Below, piece after piece: positions 1 through 6,562 of a stretch of 9,040 bases of DNA. Source of the stretch: an uncultured Clostridia bacterium (lineage in GTDB: Bacteria; Bacillota; Clostridia; Oscillospirales; Oscillospiraceae). The stretch is taken from assembly GCA_947177005.1 (NCBI GenBank), contig CAMWSZ010000097.1, positions 1 through 9,040 on the forward strand, given 5' to 3'. The position numbers and the translations under genes are program-made. Below the pieces are notes generated by a model. It was not told where the DNA came from. It searched no databases and was given only the letters and a program-made list of their open reading frames with translations. How positions within the stretch are numbered: the stretch's first letter is position 1; the number at the start of each line of letters is the position of its first letter.

Positions 1-286
1 CTCCGCGGAGGCCCAGCGCCTCCACTACGACCTGCGCAGCGTGATCCCCAGCAATACCGAGCTGATGGAAGATGCGTCCATTGCCGCCGATCCGGTGGTT
101 ATCGCGCAGAACGACACCTTCGACCGTACCAGCAAGCTCCAGCCCTTCGTCCCCAAGATGACGAACTGCTGGACCCCCGTGGAAAACATGGGCCGGGCCA
201 TCCGCAACGGCACCACCACCCATGACAACGCGGCCGAACAGACCAGAGCCATGAGCGACGCCATGAACAGCGACGGCATCAGCTGA
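1..286 (+). CDS. malE: Maltodextrin ABC transporter substrate-binding protein, MalE-like (C-terminal part)
   Basis: The reading frame is open from the left edge (first full codon at base 2) to TGA at 284-286, giving the last 94 residues of a family 1 extracellular solute-binding protein. In Gram-positive bacteria this is a surface lipoprotein that captures maltose or maltodextrin and delivers it to the MalF/MalG permease. The visible tail has the usual C-terminal lobe of the MalE family: an R-S-V-I-P-S-N stretch, a P-F-V-P-K-M-x-N-x-W-T-P-V-E-N segment, then G-x-A-I-R-N-G and a final helix with H-D-N-A-A-E-Q. The signal peptide, lipobox and sugar-contacting N-lobe residues lie outside the window, so substrate choice cannot be read. 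Identity also rests on the malF and malG genes directly downstream. A close relative binding another oligosaccharide is possible, but the downstream glucan enzymes argue for alpha-glucans. Confidence 0.85.
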   Translation, partial: SAEAQRLHYDLRSVIPSNTELMEDASIAADPVVIAQNDTFDRTSKLQPFVPKMTNCWTPVENMGRAIRNGTTTHDNAAEQTRAMSDAMNSDGIS

Positions 287-287
287 G

Positions 288-293
288 AGGAGG
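288..293 (+). promoter_or_regulatory. Ribosome binding site of malF
   Basis: A perfect AGGAGG lies just after the malE stop codon and 10 bases before the ATG at 304. It is the only strong site near the 5' end of malF, and it fixes the start at 304 rather than at the later in-frame GTG (373) or ATG (424), which have no comparable site in front of them. Confidence 0.75.
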
Positions 294-303
294 GAACGAA
301 ATC

Positions 304-1701
304 ATGACATCAACACAATTGAGCATCCACGCGGCCAGGGTCCAGCGGGACCGCTTAGGGAGTCTCGGGGTCGTGCAGGCCCTCCGTGACGGAGGGGTTG
401 AAACGAAAGCTTCCGCTTTCGTTATGGGACTTGGCAATATTGTACATAGACAGGCAGTCAAAGGCGTTTTGTTCCTGGCCGCAGAAATCGCCTATATCAT
501 TTTTATGGTGCGCAGCGGCTTCCACAATCTGGCTATGCTGGTATCTCTCGGTTCCGTCCAGCAGGAGGAGATCTGGAACGAGGAGCTGCAAGTATACCTC
601 TATACCAAAGGCGATCAATCCATTCTGCTGCTGCTCTACGGCGTGGCAACGATTCTGGTCACAATCGTCATGTTCTGGATCTGGCGGGGGACGGTAAAGA
701 GCGCGTTCAAGGCGGAGCTGTGCGACAAAAACGGCTGGCCTGTTAACACCTTCTCTCAGGACCTCCACGGCCTGCTGGATGAAAACCTCTACCGTCTGCT
801 GATGACGCCCTCCATGTTCTTTATCGGCGTCCTCACCATTCTGCCTCTGATCTTCATGATCTGCATGGCCTTCACCAACTACAGCAAAATCGGCGATCAT
901 CTGGTTTTGTTCGACTGGGTGGGTCTGGAAAACTTCGCCACCCTCTTCGACGGCGGCAGCGTGCTGGGCGGCACGTTCTGGTCGGTGCTGGCCTGGACGC
1001 TGGTCTGGGCGTTCTTCGCCACCTTTACCAACTATTTTGCGGGTATGGTGCTGGCTATCGTCATCAACCGGAAGGATACCAAAATCAAGGGCTTCTGGCG
1101 TTTCTGCTTTGTAATTTCCTGCGCGGTGCCGATGTTCGTGTCCCTGCTGATTATGCGGACCATGCTCCAGCCGGAGGGCGCGGTAAACGTGCTGCTGCGG
1201 AACATGGGCCTCATCGCCTCAGACGCCAGCCTGCCGTTCTTCACCAACGCCACCTGGGCACGGGTCACGGTCATCATTATCAACATCTGGGTGGGCGTGC
1301 CCTACACCCTGCTCCAGCTCACAGGCGTGCTGCAAAACATCCCCGGCGATCTCTACGAGGCCGCGGATCTGGACGGTGCCAACAAAGTGCAGCAGTTTTT
1401 CAAGATCACGCTGCCCTATATGCTGTATGTCACGACGCCCTATCTGATTGCCACCTTTACCGGCAACGTGAACAACTTCAACGTGATTTACCTGCTGAGC
1501 GAAGGCCAGCCGGTTGTGGACCTGTCCTCCACCGCGGGCGCGACAGACCTGCTGGTCACCTGGCTGTACAAGCTGACCATTGATAAACAGTACTATAACA
1601 TCGGCGCGGTTGTCGGCATCCTGACGTTCATCATTCTGGCCATTGGCTCGCTGCTGACCTACCGCAACAGCAAGTCTTACAAAGAGGAAGGGGGATTCTG
1701 A
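304..1701 (+). CDS. malF: Maltodextrin ABC transporter permease, MalF-like
   Basis: This is one of the two integral membrane subunits of an importer that takes maltose/maltodextrin from MalE and moves it into the cytoplasm with ATP hydrolysed by a separate subunit. The protein has 465 residues with about eight hydrophobic segments (roughly 52-69, 107-127, 170-191, 226-254, 266-286, 320-339, 372-390 and 434-454), the number known for MalF. The EAA loop that docks the ATPase is clear: E352-A-A, G358, I368 and L370-P371. The loop between the first two membrane segments is only about 35 residues, as in Gram-positive MalF and unlike the large P2 loop of the E. coli protein. From about residue 25 the sequence resembles MalF of Firmicutes (M-G-L-G-N-I-V-H and following). 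The first 20-odd residues are less typical, and their DNA carries hairpins (339-423). The gene starts 17 bases after malE and ends 2 bases before malG. Membrane topology is inferred by eye. Confidence 0.93.
   Translation: MTSTQLSIHAARVQRDRLGSLGVVQALRDGGVETKASAFVMGLGNIVHRQAVKGVLFLAAEIAYIIFMVRSGFHNLAMLVSLGSVQQEEIWNEELQVYLYTKGDQSILLLLYGVATILVTIVMFWIWRGTVKSAFKAELCDKNGWPVNTFSQDLHGLLDENLYRLLMTPSMFFIGVLTILPLIFMICMAFTNYSKIGDHLVLFDWVGLENFATLFDGGSVLGGTFWSVLAWTLVWAFFATFTNYFAGMVLAIVINRKDTKIKGFWRFCFVISCAVPMFVSLLIMRTMLQPEGAVNVLLRNMGLIASDASLPFFTNATWARVTVIIINIWVGVPYTLLQLTGVLQNIPGDLYEAADLDGANKVQQFFKITLPYMLYVTTPYLIATFTGNVNNFNVIYLLSEGQPVVDLSSTAGATDLLVTWLYKLTIDKQYYNIGAVVGILTFIILAIGSLLTYRNSKSYKEEGGF
339..423 (+). 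repeat. Three consecutive short inverted repeats in the first codons of malF
   Basis: Three potential hairpins follow one another on the malE-malF transcript. The first has 5-bp arms at 339-343 and 348-352 with a 4-base loop. The second has perfect 7-bp GC-rich arms at 380-386 and 390-396 with a 3-base loop. The third has perfect 9-bp arms at 402-410 and 415-423 with the loop TTCC. No T-run follows, so they are not terminators. Pairing is seen directly; any role in mRNA stability or translation of malF relative to malE is inference. Confidence 0.55.
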
Positions 1702-1703
1702 GC

Positions 1704-2567
1704 ATGAAAACGAAAAGCGCCAAACAAACCCGGCTTATCAACAATATTATCGTCCATGTGGTTCTGGCCGTACTGGCCTTCATCTGGGTATTTCCGGTGC
1801 TGTGGGTGGTGATGACCAGCTTCCGGGCGGAAAAAGGCTCCTATGTGTCCACCTTCTTCCCCAAGTCCTACACGCTGGACAACTATATCAAGCTGTTTAC
1901 CGACACCACCCTGCTGAACTTCCCGAAAATGTTCATGAACACGCTGATTGTAGCCATTTTCTCCTGCCTGCTGTCCACGTTCCTGCTGCTGAGCGTGTCC
2001 TACTGCCTGTCCCGTATGCGGTTTAAGATGCGCAAGCCGTATATGAACATGGCAATGGTTCTGGGACTGTTCCCCGGCTTTATGTCCATGATCGCGGTGT
2101 ACTTCATCCTGAAGGCCGTGGGACTGACCGAAGGCAATCTGATCCGTGTCGCGCTGGTGCTCTGCTATTCCGGCGGCGCGGCGATTGGGTTCCAGGTGGC
2201 GAAGGGCTTCTTTGACACCACCCCTTACGCTATTGACGAGGCGGCCATGCTGGACGGCTGTACCCGCTGGCAGATTTTCACCAAGATCACCCTGCCCCTG
2301 TCGAAACCCATTGTCATCTATACGATCCTGACCTCCTTCATCAATCCTTGGGTAGACTTCATTTTCGCAAAGGTCATCTGCCGCGCCAATGCCGACCAAT
2401 ATACGGTTGCGATTGGCCTGTGGCGGATGTTGGAGAAGGAGTATATTGACAACTGGTATACCTGTTTTGCCGCGGGCGCGGTGCTCATCTCCATTCCGAT
2501 TGCGCTGTTGTTCCTGAAGCTGCAAAAGTATTATGTCAACGGCACCAACGGCGCGGTCAAGGGATAA
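1704..2567 (+). CDS. malG: Maltodextrin ABC transporter permease, MalG-like
   Basis: This is the second membrane subunit of the maltodextrin importer, pairing with the MalF-like protein to form the channel. It has 287 residues, normal for MalG, with six hydrophobic segments at roughly 14-38, 76-100, 113-137, 148-165, 202-222 and 254-274. The ATPase-docking EAA loop is intact: E179-A-A, G185, I195 and L197-P198. The C-terminus, ending N-G-A-V-K-G, matches the typical MalG tail (G-x-V-K-G), which in characterised systems contacts the ATPase and the substrate path. The ATG lies 2 bases after the malF stop, with a GGAAGGGGG-type purine-rich site at 1686-1694 inside the end of malF, so the two subunits are probably translationally coupled. 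No gene for the ATP-binding subunit follows, which in Firmicutes usually means that a shared MsmK-type ATPase encoded elsewhere is used. That last step is inference. Confidence 0.94.
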   Translation: MKTKSAKQTRLINNIIVHVVLAVLAFIWVFPVLWVVMTSFRAEKGSYVSTFFPKSYTLDNYIKLFTDTTLLNFPKMFMNTLIVAIFSCLLSTFLLLSVSYCLSRMRFKMRKPYMNMAMVLGLFPGFMSMIAVYFILKAVGLTEGNLIRVALVLCYSGGAAIGFQVAKGFFDTTPYAIDEAAMLDGCTRWQIFTKITLPLSKPIVIYTILTSFINPWVDFIFAKVICRANADQYTVAIGLWRMLEKEYIDNWYTCFAAGAVLISIPIALLFLKLQKYYVNGTNGAVKG

Positions 2568-2587
2568 TCCAACTCACTTTTTCATAC

Positions 2588-2621
2588 GGGCGCGGTTCAA
2601 CTCAAAAGCTGGGCCGCGCCC
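2588..2621 (+). repeat. GC-rich hairpin between malG and the pullulanase gene
   Basis: A perfect 8-bp inverted repeat (GGGCGCGG at 2588-2595, CCGCGCCC at 2614-2621) can extend inward by two G-U pairs, a C-G and an A-U, to a 12-bp stem with a 10-base loop at 2600-2609. The bases after it (ACTCTATTACT) are only mildly U-rich. It is therefore a weak or leaky terminator at best, or a stem that protects or sets the 3' end of the malEFG message. It is the only stretch in the operon where genes are separated by more than a few bases. Confidence 0.6.
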
Positions 2622-2647
2622 ACTCTATTACTATAATGATGAGGACT

Positions 2648-4600
2648 ATGACAAACACACAACAATATTTCAATTCTGAGGAATTTGAGAACAAATTCCA
2701 TTGCAGTGCCTCCTTAGGGGCTTTTCCTTCCGCGGCGGGGACGGTTTTCCGCCTCTGGGCGCCAACGGCGGAGGCGGTGGCGCTCCGGCTCTACCGTTCC
2801 GGCGACGGCGGCGGTGCGGAGGAATTTCATGCTATGGCGCCGGCCGGACGGGGCATGTGGGTCTATGAAACCCGCCGGAACCTGGACGGATTCTATTACG
2901 ACTACGAGGTGGAGGTGGACGGCGTTCTCCGCGTCACCGCCGACCCCTATGCCAAAGCCTGCGGCCTGAACGGCCAGCGGAGTATGGCGCTTGACCTCTC
3001 CCGCACCAATCCGCCCGGCTGGGAGTTTGACCAGCCGCCCATGCAGAAGCCGGAGACGGTCATTTATGAGATCCACGTCAAGGATTTTTCCTGGGACCCG
3101 GCCTCCGGCGTCCCGGACAAATACCGCGGCAAATTCAAGGCCCTGTGCCAGACAGATACCACGCTGAACAATGACGGAAAACATCCCACCTGTCTGGCCT
3201 ATATGCGGGAGCTGGGCGTGACCCATGTGCAGCTGATGCCGGTGTTCGACTACGGTTCTGTAGACGAGGGCGGCGGGACCGACGCCTTCAATTGGGGCTA
3301 TGACCCGGTGAATTACAACGTCCCGGAGGGGTCCTACTCCACCGACCCCCGAAACGGGGAAGTCCGTATCCGGGAACTGAAGGAGGCCATTCAGGCGCTG
3401 CATCAGAACGGTTTCCGCGTGATTATGGATGTCGTATACAACCATACGTACCGTCTGGACTCCTGGCTGTGGCGGACGGTCCCCTGGTACTACAGCCGCC
3501 AGCGCCCCGACGGTTCCCCCTCCAACGGTTCCGCCTGCGGCAACGACGCCGCCAGTGAACGGAGCATGTGCGCAAAATATATTCTGGACTCCGTCCTGTA
3601 CTGGGCGGAGGAGTACCATATGGACGGATTTCGATTTGACTTAATGGGGCTGCTTGATGTAAAATTAATGGAGGACATCCGTCACGCTCTGGACCGCCGG
3701 TGGGGGCGGGGGGAAAAGCTGCTCTATGGCGAACCCTGGGCCGCCGCCCGTACCGCTGCCCGGTCCGGGACGCTGCTGGCGGGAAAAGAGGGCCTGCGGC
3801 GGCTGGACCGTGAGACAGGCGCGTTCTGCGACGCCACCCGGGACGCGGTCAAGGGGCCTGTCGCGGCAGATCAGGAGGCGGTTCCCGGCTTTGTCAATGG
3901 CGGAGGTTTGGACGCGCAGGCGCTGGTAAACTGCGTCCGGGGCTGGGCGGGCGCAAAGGGCGCGTTTTCGGTCAAAGCCCCCTCCCAGACCATTACTTAT
4001 CTGTCCTCCCACGACGACTGGACGCTGTGGGACAAACTGGTGCTGACCATGGACCTCCGGCGGCATTTCGACCGCCTGGACCGGACGCTGCTGCGGGCCA
4101 ACCGTCTGGCGGCGGCGATCTGCTTCACCTGTCAGGGGCGGCTGTTTCTGCTGAGCGGGGAGGAGTTCGCCCGGACAAAACAGGGTATCCGGGATTCCGT
4201 ATGCTCTCCGGTGCAGGTGAACCGGCTGGATTGGGGCCGCGCCTGGGAAAACCGGGAATTAGTGGACTATTACCGCGGCCTGATTGCCCTGCGGATGCGC
4301 CTGCCGGGCTTGCAGGACAAATCGGCCCAAGCCCGCACGCGGGTGACAGAGGCCCGGGAGCCGTATCGGGACTGCGTGACCCTGCATATAGACAATCAAA
4401 GCCTGAAAACAGAAAGCCCCTGGCGGCGGCTGTTTCTGGCGTACAGCGTCCGGCAGGACACGGTGGAAATCTCTCTGCCGGAGGGCACATGGGAGCTGCT
4501 GGCGGATGCGGATTCCAGCTTCCGGTGGAAATCGCCGGAGCCGCATTCTGGAACCTATGCGCTGCCCCATATGTCCATTGCAATTTTCGGACAGCGTTAG
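2648..4600 (+). CDS. pulA: Type I pullulanase (GH13_14 debranching enzyme), intracellular
   Basis: It hydrolyses alpha-1,6 branch points in pullulan and branched dextrins. From the ATG at 2648 it has 650 residues. An N-terminal CBM48-like beta domain (about 22-110, F-R-L-W-A-P-T-A-E-A-V) is followed by the catalytic barrel. The type I pullulanase signature is present as F-N-W-G-Y-D-P at 214-220. The four GH13 regions are intact: D-V-V-Y-N-H at 261-266, G-F-R-F-D with nucleophile D331, Y-G-E-P-W with acid/base E362, and S-S-H-D with stabilising D456. The usual HDN is HDD here. No signal peptide is visible, so it should act in the cytoplasm on imported branched dextrins. Start choice is uncertain: ATGs at 2636 and 2639 would add four or three residues but have no ribosome binding site, whereas 2648 has GAGG at 2641-2644, although only 3 bases away. 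The homologous sequence begins around Q-Y-F-x-S-E-E-F. Amylopullulanase is unlikely, as only one catalytic domain is present. Confidence 0.93.
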   Translation: MTNTQQYFNSEEFENKFHCSASLGAFPSAAGTVFRLWAPTAEAVALRLYRSGDGGGAEEFHAMAPAGRGMWVYETRRNLDGFYYDYEVEVDGVLRVTADPYAKACGLNGQRSMALDLSRTNPPGWEFDQPPMQKPETVIYEIHVKDFSWDPASGVPDKYRGKFKALCQTDTTLNNDGKHPTCLAYMRELGVTHVQLMPVFDYGSVDEGGGTDAFNWGYDPVNYNVPEGSYSTDPRNGEVRIRELKEAIQALHQNGFRVIMDVVYNHTYRLDSWLWRTVPWYYSRQRPDGSPSNGSACGNDAASERSMCAKYILDSVLYWAEEYHMDGFRFDLMGLLDVKLMEDIRHALDRRWGRGEKLLYGEPWAAARTAARSGTLLAGKEGLRRLDRETGAFCDATRDAVKGPVAADQEAVPGFVNGGGLDAQALVNCVRGWAGAKGAFSVKAPSQTITYLSSHDDWTLWDKLVLTMDLRRHFDRLDRTLLRANRLAAAICFTCQGRLFLLSGEEFARTKQGIRDSVCSPVQVNRLDWGRAWENRELVDYYRGLIALRMRLPGLQDKSAQARTRVTEAREPYRDCVTLHIDNQSLKTESPWRRLFLAYSVRQDTVEISLPEGTWELLADADSSFRWKSPEPHSGTYALPHMSIAIFGQR

Positions 4601-4604
4601 GAGG
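4599..4604 (+). promoter_or_regulatory. Ribosome binding site of the GH133 gene, overlapping the pullulanase stop
   Basis: A perfect AGGAGG overlaps the last two bases of the pullulanase TAG stop (4598-4600) and lies 8 bases before the TTG at 4613. Optimal spacing supports the uncommon TTG start and suggests that terminating ribosomes re-initiate there. Confidence 0.75.
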
Positions 4605-4612
4605 GAATTAAA

Positions 4613-6562
4613 TTGCGGTTTGTACTTGGAAAACAGGATATGACGGGGTTCGAACGGGCGCAGGAACGCTGCTGGCTGCTGGCCAACGGTCTGGGCGGGT
4701 CGATGTCCGGGAGCGCCGCATTTTCCGTGACCCGCTGTGACCAGAGCCTGCTCATGGCGGCTGCCGCCGCGCCCAATAAACGGGTGAATCTGGTGCAGCG
4801 GCTGTCGGAGGCGCTGACGGTAGGGGAGAAACGCGTTTTTCTCTCCTCGCAGGGCTTTGCGGATCAGGAACCAGAGGACGGTTATAAATATCTGTCCTCA
4901 TTTATCTGGGACAACGGCCCTGCATGGATGTATCATTTCTCCGGCGTACAGGTCCGGCGGGAGTGCGGAATGGCCTACGGCAAAAATGCGTCGGCGGTGG
5001 TGTATACGGTTGAGAGCCGCGCTCCGTTTGCCTGTACGCTGCAAGTACGGCCCTTTTGCCTTTTTGCACCGAAAGGGGAGGCTGTTCTGACAAAAAATCC
5101 GCCGGTCTGGTCCGGCGGCGTACTGGCCTCCAACGGCTACCGGCTGTATATCCATACGGATGGAACCCTTACACATGTTCCGCCGGAATGGGAAAGACCT
5201 GTCTACCCGGACGACACCAAAGACGGCCGGACCGCCGAAAGCCTGGCGGTCTCCTGCTGCGTCATTGAATGTACTGTCCTACCGGGAGAGACGGCAACAC
5301 TGCAAATCGTTTTTTCGGATACCGCAACTGGTTTATCCGGAAAAAGCATTCTTACAGAACAGCGCCGCCGCTATCAGGAACTGGAGGAGCGTTCCGGCTT
5401 CCGTGATCCTGCCGCCCGGCAGCTGGCGGTGAGCGCGGACGCATTTATTGCCCGCCGGGATTCTACAAACGGGAAAACCATTCTGGCCGGATACCCTTTT
5501 TTCGGCGACTGGGGCCGGGACACGATGATCGCACTGCCCGGCTGTCTGCTGGCAACAGGACGGTTTGAGGAAGCAAAAAGCGTCCTGACTACCTTTTTGG
5601 AGTACGAAAAGGAGGGGCTTATGCCGAACCTCTTTCCGGAAGGGCAGGAGGCTCCCCGCTACAATACGGCGGACGCGGCGCTGCTTTTCATCAACTGCGT
5701 ATGGCTTTACTATCAAAAAACACTGGACATAGCTTTTGTAAAAAAAGCGTGGCCCAAACTGACCCACATTGCAGACTGCTATCTCCGCGGTACACGCCAT
5801 GCCATTAAAACAGACGCTGACGGACTGCTATCCGCCGGGGAGGGGCAGGATCAGGTTACCTGGATGGATGTGTGCGTCAACGGCATCCTGCCCACCCCCC
5901 GCCACGGCAAGCCGGTAGAACTGAACGCCTACTGGTACAACGCCCTCCGCATTCTGGAGAAGCTGGCACCGCTGGTTGACGCGCCTGCGGAGCAGTACGC
6001 GGAATTAGCGGAAAAGACCAAAATCTCCTTCAACGAGAAATTCTGGCTGGAAAAAGAGGGCTATTTAAAGGATGTTATTTCCGGCGCACCGGCGGACAAT
6101 CAACTGCGCTGCAACCAGATCTGGGCCGTCTCGCTTCCCTTCACCATGCTCCCCCCGGAACGGGAAAAGCGGGTTGTTGACAGTGTATACCGTCATCTCT
6201 ATACCCCCTGCGGCCTGCGGACGCTCTCGCCGGAGGATGCGGAGTTTCATCCTGTCTACGCCGGGCCGCAGGCTGAGCGGGATATGGCCTATCATCAGGG
6301 CACAGTATGGCCGTTTCCGCTGGGTGCCTACTACCTGGCCTGGCTGAAAACCCGCAGTTACACGCCGGAGGCGGTCCGGGCAGTCCGGGAACTGCTGGAG
6401 CCTGTTGACGCCATGCTGCGGGAGGGCTGTATCGGACAGATTCCCGAAATTTATGACGGCGGCGTCCCGGGCCCCTCAAAGGGGTGCTTCGCGCAGGCGT
6501 GGAGTGTAGGGGAACTGCTGCGCGTATATGAAAAACTGGAGGAAATTGAAAATGCTGGATAA
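4613..6562 (+). CDS. Amylo-alpha-1,6-glucosidase (GH133, bacterial glycogen-debranching-like enzyme)
   Basis: It is predicted to hydrolyse single alpha-1,6-linked glucose residues left on limit dextrins. The 649-residue protein has the two-part layout of bacterial GDE proteins. An N-terminal beta-sandwich domain (about 17-235) begins with W-L-L-A-N-G-L-G-G, and an (alpha/alpha)6 C-terminal domain runs from about 270 to 640. Conserved GH133 blocks in the latter are G-Y-P-F-F-G-D-W-G-R-D at 293-303, T-W-M-D at 416-419, A-Y-H-Q-G-T-V-W-P at 559-567, I-P-E-I-Y-D-G at 610-616 and A-Q-A-W-S at 627-631. By analogy with the glucosidase half of eukaryotic debranching enzyme, D419 and E612 are the likely acid/base pair. 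The 4-alpha-glucanotransferase domain of the eukaryotic enzyme is absent, as is usual in bacteria. No signal peptide is visible. It starts at TTG 12 bases after the pullulanase gene, and its end overlaps the next gene by 11 bases, so the three genes are surely co-transcribed. Confidence 0.92.
   Translation: MRFVLGKQDMTGFERAQERCWLLANGLGGSMSGSAAFSVTRCDQSLLMAAAAAPNKRVNLVQRLSEALTVGEKRVFLSSQGFADQEPEDGYKYLSSFIWDNGPAWMYHFSGVQVRRECGMAYGKNASAVVYTVESRAPFACTLQVRPFCLFAPKGEAVLTKNPPVWSGGVLASNGYRLYIHTDGTLTHVPPEWERPVYPDDTKDGRTAESLAVSCCVIECTVLPGETATLQIVFSDTATGLSGKSILTEQRRRYQELEERSGFRDPAARQLAVSADAFIARRDSTNGKTILAGYPFFGDWGRDTMIALPGCLLATGRFEEAKSVLTTFLEYEKEGLMPNLFPEGQEAPRYNTADAALLFINCVWLYYQKTLDIAFVKKAWPKLTHIADCYLRGTRHAIKTDADGLLSAGEGQDQVTWMDVCVNGILPTPRHGKPVELNAYWYNALRILEKLAPLVDAPAEQYAELAEKTKISFNEKFWLEKEGYLKDVISGAPADNQLRCNQIWAVSLPFTMLPPEREKRVVDSVYRHLYTPCGLRTLSPEDAEFHPVYAGPQAERDMAYHQGTVWPFPLGAYYLAWLKTRSYTPEAVRAVRELLEPVDAMLREGCIGQIPEIYDGGVPGPSKGCFAQAWSVGELLRVYEKLEEIENAG
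6538..6542 (+). promoter_or_regulatory. Ribosome binding site that sets the start of the oligo-1,6-glucosidase
   Basis: GGAGG lies 9 bases before the ATG at 6552, inside the end of the GH133 gene. An earlier in-frame ATG at 6528 would add eight residues but has no such site before it, and the protein similarity begins only after 6552. The shorter start is therefore preferred. Confidence 0.7.

Noticed and set aside
1677..2525. Long minus-strand open frame of 282 codons opposite malG
   Set aside because: It lies antisense to a clear permease gene. Its translation is rich in Gln, His, Arg and Gly with no recognisable domain, as expected from the complement of a GC-rich gene.
2632..2637. Exact TATAAT that could be a -10 box of an internal promoter before the pullulanase gene
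   Set aside because: The hexamer about 17 bases upstream (CTGGGC) does not resemble TTGACA, there is no extended TGn, and the transcript would start within or after the first ATGs. Chance is likely, although a mapped 5' end could revive it.
2714..3619. Minus-strand open frame of 301 codons opposite the pullulanase
   Set aside because: It is a shadow of the pullulanase reading frame in GC-rich DNA; I see no family motifs and the sense strand carries intact catalytic motifs.
4027..4611. Plus-strand open frame of 194 codons overlapping the end of the pullulanase gene
   Set aside because: It is out of frame with a region of clear pullulanase homology, low in complexity (Gly, Ala, Pro) and without a ribosome binding site.
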